A stretch of 64,000 nt of DNA from contig BFEA01000284.1 of NCBI GenBank assembly GCA_003427395.1, forward strand, positions 113,841-177,840, read 5' to 3'. The translations under genes were made by a program, and so were the position numbers. Below are positions 1 through 10,422 of this stretch, piece after piece (position 1 is the stretch's first letter; each line of letters starts with the position of its first letter). The notes under the pieces are model-generated. The model saw nothing but the letters and a program-made list of their open reading frames with translations, made no database searches and was not told the origin of the DNA. This DNA comes from Chara braunii (Eukaryota > Streptophyta > Charophyceae > Charales > Characeae).

Positions 1-27
1 CTCAAGAGTCCTCACTCATCCCTCTGN

Positions 28-702
28 TCAGTCTCTCTCANTCTCTCTTTTCACTGTTCGTCTCNGGTGCCGTGACCCACGCCCACGTACAATCTGAGAT
101 TGAGGCCTCGTGACAAAGAGCCACCTGAAGCCTGCAAGCTCTGAGCATGACCATCCGAGGTACATGACACGGAAGTTGACCATAGAGCAGAACTCCTCCC
201 ACAATGTAGGCAGTCCATCCACTGAAAAGACCCCTCGTTTGAGGTAGGGGTACTCGGTAGGCTCAGTCAGTGCCTCAATGTCGATTACTGCTGGAGAGAT
301 ATACCTTTTTGCCAAGCTGATCATGTCAAGCCAACTCATGCCATCTGTGAGGAGAGAAGGAACAAGAGGCTTGGGATAGTCGGTATAAAGCTTTGGCCCA
401 AAGCTGCAGCTCAACGTAGCACCACTCTCATCGAGCTCCCTCTCTCTCTGCTCGAGGTATTTGGTGGCAGAGATCCAGACTGAATCAAAATGCTCATGAG
501 CCTCCTTGCCCTTCTTCAGGTAAGGCCTCAGATTGTGGATGGTACCATCAGCGAAACTGGTCTGGACAACGAAGATTGACAGATNTCCTCGTCTAAAACC
601 AGTAGCATTGACATACTGATAGCGAAAAGCCTCCTCGCATGAGATCTGATTGAGATTAGTCAGCACTGTCTNGNTGACTNGAACAGATTGCACTGTACTC
701 AT
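28..702 (-). CDS. LTR-encoded ORF A, unknown family (3' LTR copy)
   Basis: A 224-codon frame in element sense, starting at ATG 702, near the inner side of the LTR. I do not recognise a known domain. It carries LRPYLKKG and, about 80 residues later, DGMSWLDMISLAKR. Both landmarks recur in ORFs B, C and D upstream of gag, so this is one member of a paralogous set. The composition looks soluble, with no signal peptide or membrane segment. Several residues are unknown because of N bases (residues 8-11, 40 and near the C-end), so the ends are uncertain. The identical copy is at 18988-19662. Confidence 0.6.
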   Translation of the reverse strand: MSTVQSVXVXXTVLTNLNQISCEEAFRYQYVNATGFRRGXLSIFVVQTSFADGTIHNLRPYLKKGKEAHEHFDSVWISATKYLEQRERELDESGATLSCSFGPKLYTDYPKPLVPSLLTDGMSWLDMISLAKRYISPAVIDIEALTEPTEYPYLKRGVFSVDGLPTLWEEFCSMVNFRVMYLGWSCSELAGFRWLFVTRPQSQIVRGRGSRHXRRTVKREXERD

Positions 703-866
703 GACAAGGAAGTCTGATCCCTACTGATAAAATTTTGACTTGATTGTTGATTTAATTTGCTAAACTAAATGCTGAAATGCCTGCTGAACGGTTGATATGG
801 TTTCTAATCCGATTGTTAATCTGATAGCTAATCTGACAGTTAACCGAATGATCACGAAGTACCGAT

Positions 867-1004
867 TGAATGATTGCTGAGATGTAGACTGATTGATTGC
901 TGAGATGAAAACTGAATTATTGTTGAGATGTAGACTGAATAATTGCTGAGATGAAAACTGAATGATTGTTGAGATGTAGACTGAATGATTGCTGAGATGA
1001 AAAC
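867..1004. repeat. 23-bp tandem repeat, 6 units in alternating A/B forms (3' LTR)
   Basis: Six consecutive 23-base units share the core TGAATGATTGCTGAGATG. They end alternately in GTAGAC (units 1, 3, 5) and AAAAC (units 2, 4, 6), giving a 46-bp higher-order period. As 23 is not a multiple of 3, the minus-strand open frame across it is probably incidental. Confidence 0.9.
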
Positions 1005-1351
1005 TGAAGGCACGCTGTTCTGGGAACTGATTCTGATACTGATTCTGAAAACAGGTTACGAAAACGGATTCCGAAAAATGATTCCGAAAAATAATCAGGG
1101 GATCAGGGGCTGATTGACTTACAACCAGGAACTGAATGAATGCCGACCGAGAGCAGAATATCACTTGTCTGATTGTCAATTAAAAAAAAAAACGGTCGAG
1201 TGCCACTTCAAAACCAACTGATGCAGTTATCCTGCATATTTTGTTGATATACTGTGTACCCCGCTATGATCTGTTTCTAGGACTGTTTTGTTTTATCCAT
1301 TCTGTCTCTGTCTGATGCGAACTTATTCTCAGGATTAAAAACTAAACCCTA

Positions 1352-1606
1352 TTACTGGTTTCTAGCAGCCACCCTCCTTGCTTCCTCAATGGATACCACA
1401 GATGAGAGGGTGCTATGTAATCTCCCGTCTGATCCATAGATGTAACAAGTGTACTCAATGAGTGTTTGGTCCTTTACCAGTGATAGTGCATACTCCGTCA
1501 TGGAAGGTCTTTGACGATAAAAATCTTGTGCTACTTTCTCTTCCCAGCCTTCAATTCTGTCCCAGAATAGAGTGCACGTCACCCTCTGCATGTTCTCGCT
1601 CCCCAT
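1352..1606 (-). CDS. Small LTR ORF G, unknown (3' LTR copy)
   Basis: An 84-codon frame starting at ATG 1606 in element sense. I do not recognise it. It ends with a strand-then-helix-looking stretch (YTCYIYGSDGRLH followed by SIEEARRVAARNQ), a layout that loosely resembles the first half of ORFs A to D, but the similarity is too weak to call homology. It has no membrane segment. It could also be a chance frame. Confidence 0.35.
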   Translation of the reverse strand: MGSENMQRVTCTLFWDRIEGWEEKVAQDFYRQRPSMTEYALSLVKDQTLIEYTCYIYGSDGRLHSTLSSVVSIEEARRVAARNQ

Positions 1607-2720
1607 CTCTCTAAGGAAAACTACAGCATTGCGAGTGACGCAATTCTACTTCCCTAAACTCAGCTCTGTTTTGCAACCTCTAGTGATTCCCCTACTTATC
1701 CAGTTATTCCAGCTAATAGGGTGGGGCACACTGTCAAAACGAGTCAGATTCAACCCCCTAATACCGCTCATTTCATAGCTCAAACTGCGTGCTCACCCCC
1801 CTTGCTCGCTGGTTCTCCGACCAGATAAGCTTATCTGTGACACCCAATTGCTGCTGACCGTCCGATTTCAGAACGACAAGGGCGAGGACTATTCTTGATA
1901 CTGATAGGTCACACGTGCACTAGAAGTAATGAGTCGTGTCTCATTTGCTCTTACCTGACCATTGCACGAAGGTTATTATGAGAATCTACATGCCAATAAC
2001 TTGTTCTTGCGACGAACGACGTCAATGGTTTACTTCAGTTTCCTTAATACGAAAACCCCCAAGATTTATCGTTTTGAGTATAACTTACTCCAACGGAGTA
2101 GAGCCTCANAGCAAAAGGGGATCTTTCCTCAGTGAAGCATATCTGCTCCTGAGGTCATATATCTCTGAGCAGGGCACGCAGGCACCTGTCACAATGGCNC
2201 TGAGTACGAGAGATGAGGTCTGTATATGTCGTCCAAAGCACAAATAGGCTATCCAGAGTTTCACGAGTAGAACANTAAGCTCCCATGAACACGACCAAAA
2301 AGCTTCCACGTTTAATACAAGATCTTCAAGCTTAGGCTCTTGCTACTGGACGAAGAGGTTCTCGGCGAGGAATGTCTGTATTGAGTCATATGGCTCTAGA
2401 CTTGACATTCAAAATCGACATAAATACTTCGATTACAGGCGCTTTCCTGTTCGTACGTTGTGCTATTCATGTCTGAGAGTTACTTCTCATATTTGTCCGT
2501 TCAGATATTCCGTGATGTCTTGTCTATACTAGACCACAGTAATAAGAGTTTTCCAGTCGCTAAACCATCCAGTTCGCCCACAACTGTTTTTCCCAGGAGA
2601 TATGCTCCGTGCCCCCTTTTACATTTTTGGGGCTATCTGGAACAGTGGCCATCAAGATAAACCCCTTTTATTGTTATTGCTGGTAAATACACCTTCGGAG
2701 ATGAAATCAAGAGCTGCATT

Positions 2721-2790
2721 TATTTAAATATATACATATATATATACATGCATTTGTAGACACACATATATATATATATATACATATAGC
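2721..2790. repeat. AT-rich TATA/CATA microsatellite (3' LTR)
   Basis: Alternating TA and CATA runs, partly palindromic. The same tract is at 21681-21750 in the other LTR. Confidence 0.8.
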
Positions 2791-2799
2791 TCAAAGTCC

Positions 2800-4300
2800 C
2801 TCTACTTCGCCATTAAGTCGGGCCCAGAGGTAGAAGTCCAATTCCCACTTTCTCTGTGGGCTTTCTCAGTCAAAACTTTATCAGACGCCCGGTGCAGCCA
2901 AAACTCATTCACGCCTATGGCCTATCTGTTCGCCAACTGATAGTCGAATAGCTCAGTTAAAGTCAAGCATTCTTAGGTCTCCCCTCCGCTAATCCCCGTC
3001 TAGCATGAGTTTGACCAGGAGATAANCAATTTTCCTTAGGACTATCTTTTTCTTGCTNATCGCTCATTATAGAAGGGAAATAAAGTACCCAAAGAAAATT
3101 ACCACGGCAAGCTTTCAACTCATCTCACACCGTTGAGAANAGCTGTATTGCANCTTTTCTTTGCATGGAAAATATCAGAACAAGCTCCCAAACCAGGGCT
3201 TCCGTCAGGGAAAAGAGGGGTACTCTATAAAACGCNAAATACGGAAGACCCAAACAAAGGCAGTACCGATTCCATCCGATTTTTCAGCGTTTCATGTTTC
3301 TCAATATTACCAGCTATAATTCACCATTTTCTTCCTAGCTTTCCATTCAACCCACTAACAAACNGCTTNAATTTACACGACAAGCAGTAGTAAAAGGTTC
3401 GCTAAAACTCTGGTCAGGGGCCCAACCGTGAATTCCAATTAGCAGCTCACTCATACCGTAGTAACCAGTAATACTTAGCTGTCATCCGAACCTATTTCTC
3501 GCCACTTCNCTGCCAGCTCTCTCAACAACAGTGAGGGCTGGTTCAAGGCACATAAGGCTCAAACTTGCGTCCGTAGTCGGTCGCGCGTTAGCCCTCTTGG
3601 CCCAAAGACTCTGATAGAGCAGNAATTAATGAGGATAGCGATGGAAAAACAACCGTCGAAATCAAGAATACTTCAATCCAGGTACCAATCAGCAACTCCC
3701 GAAGCAATTTAACCAATGATCTCAGGTAGACGCTCTCTTAGTGACTAAACCAATCAACATGCTAAACTTCTAACACAGACGGTCTTGATAGGACTGGGTG
3801 CTTGCTCCGAAGACCTTCATAAACTCTCTTACTCATAACAAACAACGATGGCTACCATGCACAGTCTTATGACTTCGNAGGATCCGAAGAAGATCATGTT
3901 TGACAATCTTATTTCAAATCCATGGTCTACAGGCCTCTCCGGTATTCCCTGCTAATAATGCTCCATCCCAATACCAGTTAAACCTTCCCCCCTCAAAACA
4001 GCACATCGAACCCATACAGAAGCCTTCTCTCCACAATGACTACTCAGGTCGCTCGCTTGTAACTACCGCGTTGTAGCCANACAACACTCCTAAGAACANT
4101 AATCATCACTGAAGNCATTCACAGAGGAAAGTTCGGGCTTTCCACCCCAGGCGCAACCCAACTTCTAGATGTCATAACCCACCTTGGAAGCATGGGGGTT
4201 CGTCTGGATAACAAGGTCGGTTGCCTGGAAAAGGTTGAAAAGGCGCGTATTGCAGCACTCAAGCTTCCCTGAGCGAGTCGTCAATTAGCTACCNTCATGT
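2800..4300. other. LTR interior without recognisable gene
   Basis: About 1.5 kb (also 21760-23260) with only short open frames, many N bases and no recognisable protein. A plus-strand TATAAAA at about 3226 runs against the element's sense and has no supported downstream gene. Confidence 0.5.
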
Positions 4301-5148
4301 CGTCAACTAGTCTTCTTCTCCAACGCAATTAGCCACGCGCGCTTAGTCCCCTCATGTCTCTCTCTTCCCCGACAGTCATCCGTAACCGTCTCACTTTCTC
4401 TTTTCTTTCTGGGTCTACCCTGCGTAAAGTTACACACACGTGTCGTCGCCTGCCTCTCTTTTCCCGAGTCCAACACATAAAGACTCCCGCATTTCGCCTG
4501 CTCACTAGACCAGTATTGGCGTCTGCCCAGACGTCGCNNTGCATTGGCGATCTCCTCTCTTGTCACTAGCCATCCTCTTCTTTGAGACTCTCCCGCGCGT
4601 GCTGACCTGTGTGGCACTTCTCCCCGTTCCACTCGTCATAACCTTTGAGCGACTCTCCTTCACTCACACACATCGCTTGTCACAGTCACCCTTCTGGCTA
4701 GTCTCTCCACTCCGGGCCTTCTTCTCTCCCCAGNCACGCNNCCNGCTCATATGCGTCAAGGAAGAAGAGTAAATATCAGATGTTGAGCATGCTCANGTAA
4801 TCTGTCCGCGACATGATCGAATAGCTGGCCAACCATTTTTGGGGCACATCAGAGCTCCTTGGAAGCTCTCTACGNCGATCCCCTCAGGAAGCTATCCCCC
4901 ACTGGTTATCTTGACAGCACACAGAAATGCCAAAACGCGNTGGGCCCTCAGTCACCCGCGAGACGCCAGCCGTTGACCACTCTCTCGCTCCCCAGACCAC
5001 GCCATCTATCGCGCGTGTGCTCGTGTAACTCTCTTTTCTTGTCTCTCGGACTAGCACGTGTTGACCCTCTGCGGACGCTCCCTTCTCACACGCATCCTTT
5101 CCCCCTGTTTTGCTTCTCACTCGTCCCGCGGCCTCTGGGCGTCAGCTG

Positions 5149-5610
5149 TCAAGAGCTGACCTCAGGTCCCTCTTCAACCGGCCTCACGGCCCGGTGATGC
5201 CTCTGGATCTCGCCTGGTCTATTCCAGGACCTGAGATCTGTCTCCCGGTCTCCCGCTTCGCCCATTTCACTCTCACCGCCTGAGTCCCTGTCCACGTGGG
5301 CCTGTTCCAGGTCCGCTGTGTCCATTGAGGTCTCGGTCTCATGATACGAGACCGTTACCTGCAACCTTGCAGTCACTCCGTCCCTCCTGCAACGCCTCTC
5401 CGCACAGTCTTTTGCCTCCGTTATCGCATCCTGTAGTTTTCCGTCCGTCCGCATCTCCACTTCTTTTGCCCCTTCCACGTTAATCTTCATCTTCACTTCA
5501 TCTCCCCCGTCGTAGTTGAGCATGACTGTGATCCAGGGCCCTTCCCCAGACATGGGNCTCCACCGNGCCTGGTGGTACCANTATCCGGGCCTATACCCAT
5601 GCAACGCCAT
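5149..5610 (-). pseudogene. LTR ORF H, truncated by TGA (3' LTR copy)
   Basis: A frame from ATG 5610 to a TGA at 5149. The other LTR copy has CGA at this codon and reads on to 273 codons, so this copy is shortened by one C-to-T change. The N-half has a strand-helix layout, with VKMKINVEGAKEV followed by DAITEAKDCAERR, resembling the first half of ORFs A and C. This suggests, but does not prove, membership of the same family. The C-half is acidic and Gly/Ser-rich. Function unknown. Confidence 0.45.
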
Positions 5611-5906
5611 AGCTAGGCTCAGTCCGATAAACAGCGCACCGGCCCCNCCTACTGACCCGAATAACNAGTACCCACTACTGGGTACACANACAGGGCCTTC
5701 AGATGGGCTTACACGTCCACCTCACCACTTCGTTCCCCCCTTCATCGACTAGGCTGCAATCGCATAGCGAGACCGTCTGAGCTCTCACCGTATGAGCCAG
5801 TCCTCCCTTCTTTATAGGATCGCTGTCTATTGCATTTCCAAACTCAACATAGATAGCCCCGCTATTTTCTTGCCAATCTGTGTTCTTGCTTCGACCAGAC
5901 TTTTCC

Positions 5907-5936
5907 TTTTTTTTTTTTTTCTTTTTTTTTTTTTAA
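5907..5936. repeat. Poly(T) tract in 3' LTR (poly(A) in element sense)
   Basis: Two T runs split by a single C. The matching tract at about 24961-24990 in the other LTR has different run lengths, so it is length-unstable. A TATAAAG-type sequence in element sense lies about 90 bases away (5812-5818). Confidence 0.75.
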
Positions 5937-5949
5937 TTAGGTGAAACAA

Positions 5950-7300
5950 AAATTAAAATGAGAATGAGAATAAAATCAAAATAAAATAAGTGAAACAGCA
6001 AGGAAGGAAAGAACAAGAGACATAATCGTCAACGGTCATATCACTAGCTCCCTCTTGGGCTCGGATGTGACCTGCAGACTCAACGTGGAGGTCCCATAAC
6101 GGGTTACTAGTGGACGCCCGCCCTTCTTTAAAACCTGCAGCCTAACTTACGACTATCGGGTACCCGTGTCCGATGGCAAGGAGGGGGCTTATGACCCTCC
6201 ACAGGGGGGTGATAGGCTCCCTACCAATGCGGCCGNGGGTCGCCCCTCTTTTGAGGTCCTGCAACGCGACACTCAGTCGAACAAGCTCAGAGCAAACAGT
6301 ATACGAGGAGTCGGCCCACTTAGGCCGCACAAAATAGCTCAAGCNAGAATTTCCAACCGTTGGCTTTCCTGTGAAGTGACAGGCTAAGGGCAAACCGAAT
6401 CGGACGATCGAGCGAAAGAAAACTAAGNAACAATAGAGAAAAGGAAAAGATGGCGTTTCAAAATTCTGCTGCGCCGCAGCCTCCCCCGAACGGCGATACG
6501 AGCCCACACACAAATCTAAAACCCGACTTCCAATCTTTTCCCTTCCTTTTNCCCCNTTTTCTTATTTTTCTCCCTTCAGTCCTCTCTGTATCTGCCCCCT
6601 TAACCTGGCCACTGGGATNTCACCGCGAGGTTCGGACGAACAGGTCTGNTATAGGCGATATACAAGGGGTCAGTAAAACCCAGGCCATAAGACCGCAGTT
6701 ACAGTCCGAAAACCCGAATCGGCGGCCCTTTCCCTACGAAGTGACAGATCGACAGGCGGAAAACCGAAAATAGGAATTTTAAGTAATAATCACAATAAAA
6801 TAATAGCNATAATGATGACGNCATTTCAAATTTGGAAAGGAAACCATAGCATCACAGCGACCTGAGGCCACCAGATTTCCCCACACAAAAGAAAACGAGT
6901 TTAAGTTTGACGCTTTTTCTTTTTTTTCTTTTTCTCTTTTCCTTTCCCCGACAGCGACTTCTACCCCCTTGCACCTAACCCATAACTTGGCAACAGGGCA
7001 CTCGGTGCGCAGCAGAAAAGACTGCGCCAACCCTTTCGCCTTTGCGTCCCAGGGCAGACCCGGCGGCTACCACGGCCACAGGCCGGTTGTGCTCTGCTGT
7101 ACAGCAGGGCGCCGAGCCTGCGTGGAACAATNGAAAGCCCTGTGGCGCACCTTTTGTTGAGGCAAGCACCAAACAGGGCCGGTCCACGTCATGGTACCGC
7201 CCAGGTACCAGGGAATTTTTAATTCCGGAACATACCCATAGGCCCCACATAGGTCACGACACCGAGACAAAGGGCAACACCTGGCAGGGACCTGGTACAC
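5950..7300. other. Outer LTR region without supported gene
   Basis: This is the start of the LTR in element sense (also 25010-26380). Open frames occur on both strands, but none shows conserved features. Imperfect internal repeats contain a GAAGTGACAG core, at about 6374 and 6738. The LTR promoter probably lies in this part, but I cannot place it. Confidence 0.4.
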
Positions 7301-7332
7301 AGAGGAGGGCCGGGACACCGCGCCCTTCGACA

Positions 7333-7352
7333 TAATACCAAACCCCCACCCA
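7333..7352 (-). other. Probable polypurine tract of the giant element
   Basis: In element sense, a G-rich stretch containing GGGTGGGGG and a short T/G tail ends just before the 3' LTR start TGTCG at 7332. Its position directly upstream of the 3' LTR fits a plus-strand priming tract, although it is not a pure purine run. Confidence 0.5.
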
Positions 7353-7388
7353 GTGTCCCCGCTGGGTCAAAATGGATTACGCTCCTAG

Positions 7389-7395
7389 TATAAAA
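7389..7395 (+). promoter_or_regulatory. Putative TATA box of an antisense transcript
   Basis: TATAAAA lies on the plus strand, opposite to the element's sense, just inside the internal region 57 bases after the LTR edge. It is 396 bases upstream of the ATG of the antisense ORF at 7791. It is supported only by sequence and position. Confidence 0.4.
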
Positions 7396-7790
7396 CCAGA
7401 GTAAACAAGTAGCTTTCTCATTCATTCCTACTTGTGACTTGCGGTAACATTCATACTGTGCCTTAGCGCAATCAGTTTTCCGTTTTCGCTTTGCGCCATC
7501 CTTTTCCTCTGTGATAGGTTTCTTTTATGTGCTAGGCTCCTCTCCTAGCGTTCATCTTCTCTTTGCGCTTGCTTTTTCTTTTAGCGCTCACCTTCTCTCT
7601 CACGTAACATGCTGTAGTCTCTCGTAGTCGGCGCAGGTTATTCTCTTTATTTCTCTTGGTAATTTTTCGCTTCCGTTTTCAGGATCCATCTCATCATCAT
7701 AGACTTCACTCATACAACCTTCTCGGTCATAGCCTTTGGCGCTAAATTCCGTCCTTTATCTTCTCTTTTAACAGCCATCTCACGCGCATC

Positions 7791-8261
7791 ATGTCTGAGG
7801 CACGCCGCAGACAAGCTAGAGGGAGAGGAGGAAGAGGAGGGAAAGCAAAAGAAGAACCGCCAGTTAGGGCTCGACGGGATTATAGCTCAGAGGAGGAGGA
7901 AGAGGAGGAGCCACGAGGCTACGACTGTTTAAGGCCATACCCTCGCTACTCGTTAGGAGGGTGGTACGAGAGGACTCCATCTCCTAACAGGTAGGAGTTG
8001 CTTCGCAAGAAATTCGATGTGCGTTATGGCACACTCAGCGCCTCTTCTCCTCCTTATATACCCAGAGCTCCTTCCACCCCTGCCGTAAGCAAGGCTATAG
8101 TGCCGGCTCCTCCACCTTCTGCCCCATGCATAGCTTCTTCGCCCTCTCACCCCAATAGTTGCGTTCTCTTTAGCATCTTCTTCCTTCTCTTTCTTTTCCA
8201 GCTCAAACTCATGGCTATCTTTTATGTCTTATATAAGCATGACTTCTTCTCAGCCTTTTGA
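7791..8261 (+). pseudogene. Antisense ORF between integrase and 3' LTR
   Basis: The plus-strand frame opens at ATG 7791 and reads 67 codons to a TAG at 7992-7994, then stays open in the same frame to 8261. The first part is Arg/Gly-rich (GRGGRGG) with an acidic run of seven Glu; the part after the stop is Pro/Ser/Ala-rich and then hydrophobic. AGGTAGGAG at the stop resembles a splice donor, so the stop may fall in an intron. Plant Tat-lineage Ty3 elements are known to carry extra antisense ORFs in this position. No function is known, and chance openness cannot be excluded. Confidence 0.4.
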
Positions 8262-10422
8262 GTCCGATTTTGGCTCGTAAAATTTCCAGTTCAGTCCACT
8301 TCATAGCGTCCCAGACCTGAGAGTTTTGGCTTCCTTAAGGCGAGGGACGCAAATTCCTCGTGAACCAGGCCGCTTGTCGGCCACCAAGTAAAATTTTAAG
8401 AAGGATTTTGTCTACTTGTTTGACTTGTTCAACTGTTGGTTTTTCACATGGAGGTTACCTTAGCTCCTGATCAGGCATCTATGCCAGGGATGACACCGGT
8501 AACGAGGATACTCACTCTGCCTGCCATGCTGGGAATAGGGCATACCAAACCCTCTTTTCTGTTCTCTGGTCTGAGTGAGACGTCTTCTCAACTTCTCGAG
8601 CACCTGATGGGGATACCAAACCCTTGTTTTCTTTCTCTGGTCTGAGTGAGGCGTCTCCTCAACTTCTCAGATAAAAGGGTAGGGGATACCAAACCCCTTT
8701 TCCTTTTCTCTGGCCTGAAGAACTTTAAACAAGTCTTTGTATTCCTGCAAAATAGAAAATTCTACACAACAAATCCCGGCCCCAGCAGGCAGACCCCCTG
8801 ACAACCAGCAGTCAAGCATTAATAAAATAAAATGAAACCCATAAATAAAATAATAAATAGTGAATTATAAATACCACACAACAACTTCTCATACCCAGGA
8901 ATCATTGATTGCCTTAGTTTTGGCCTACCACTGGCTAGGAATGTCGGACGTCCCGTCAGTCTGACATACCTCATTCGGTCCGCCTCAGGCCAGGACTAGT
9001 CAGACCATCTGTCTTGACAGCCCCTTTGACCTGCCTCCAGGTCAGGACCAATCATACCCACTACTCGAGTATGACAGCCCTTTGGCACTCTCGCCAGGAC
9101 ACCCAGACTATTGCGGGTCTGGTCACCCTATGACAGTAGACGTCCCGTCAGTCTGACTGTCCCGAACCCGGATTTGTTCACTGCGGTCAGGGACCGACTC
9201 ACCTACCAGTTTCTGGCCAAGGGCGCTGGCTACCCCGCCCAGATTTTTGAACGTGGGACCCGGTCTAACCCCAGTTCTAGGCTCTGCCTAACCTCACTGG
9301 ATTGCCACCTCTAACTGCGGTAGGGTTACAGCTGACCCCTTTCGACCTCATAGGCCAGACTCCCGGAGTCTTAGCCTCAGTCGACTACGGAATTCGACGC
9401 TCGTGTCGGGGACCTGCTGACCCCGCCAGATTGCAACCTACTGTGGTAAGGCTCTGGCTGGCCCCGGCAATCAAAGCACCCTTAAGCTAGAGAAGAGAGT
9501 CCCAGGCACTGACAATCAAGCAAGCATATCATAACCCACAAGCAGACTGCCATGCCCCATAACAGGACAAACATTTCTCAAGAGACCTCCCTTCAGTCTC
9601 AAGAGGCACTTAACAATAACATGCTAGCCAACACTAAGAGTTCGCAAGAGACCTCCCTTCGGCCTCAAGCAAAAACTTAGTGCTAGCCCCAGAGAGGTCC
9701 CTTCTCTCAACTGGGATTTCTTTTCCAAGAGACGTCCCGCCAGTCTCAAGGAAATACTGAAACACTGATCTCAGAGAGGTCCCTTCCCTCATCCGAGCGA
9801 AGACAGGTCCTTAGCCAAAGGCACGAAGTCCCTCTACTGACCACTCTCAGTCAAGTAGAGCTGAACTTCTTTATACCTGCTTTCATCTGAATCTCTTGGA
9901 TGGGCATTTTACTCAGAGACTCGAAGTCCTTCTGCTGATAACTCTTAGTCAGACAGAACTGAACTTCCTCATGCCCACCATGCTCTCCTCTTTATCTTAG
10001 GATAATACTAATCATATCTTTTGATGTGCCACAGCCATGAGCCTCTCAAATCTTTGACACTGTGTCAATACTTAAGAAACTGATTTTACAGTTATCTCCC
10101 CACTCTCAGGGACTTGACACTCATGGAATGACTGTAACACTGCATCAAAAGACCTGACTTAGTCGTTTTGCTGAAATACTGAATAAAAGGTTTGCTGAAA
10201 ACTTAGATATTGAAGCTGAGATGTTGAAACTGAAAACTGGAATTAAATTACCAAAACTTGAAATGACGAAACTGAAGCTCTGAAATTAAAATGTTGAATC
10301 TGAAACGCTGAATCCGAAATGCTGAATTGACTATGCATGAATGATCTGATTCCACTGAAACCGAGTCTTGTCGTCTCAGCATCTCATTGTACTCTTTCTC
10401 TTAGTCCTCTATGACTGTTTTC
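8262..10422 (-). other. 3' non-coding zone of the giant element, rich in imperfect repeats
   Basis: About 2.2 kb between integrase and the antisense ORF, with no convincing gene. It contains three imperfect copies of a unit with GGATACCAAACCC and TCTGGTCTGAGTGAG (8540-8720), four imperfect AGAGACCTCCCTT-CAGTCTCAAG units (about 9580-9800), and a TGAAAnnCTGAA-rich stretch (10150-10330) resembling the 23-bp LTR repeats. Confidence 0.55.

Larger units (their letters stand above)
1..7332 (-). repeat. 3' LTR of the giant element (partial)
   Basis: This is the left copy of the direct repeat. It matches 18961-26391 nearly base for base, with the same N positions in both. Homology ends at 7332, where both copies read ...CGACA; the next bases differ (taatacc here, tcggccc after 26391). 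The last ~446 bases of the LTR lie left of the window. It shares all the ORFs and repeats of the 5' LTR but lacks the 96-bp duplication. Confidence 0.88.

Noticed and set aside
760-1179. 139-codon minus-strand frame across the 23-bp repeats
   Set aside because: Low-complexity Ser/Asn/Gln/Ile product of a 23-base repeat that is not a multiple of 3; no sign of selection.
6142-7425. Several overlapping frames on both strands in the outer LTR
   Set aside because: They overlap each other, contain N bases and show no conserved motif.
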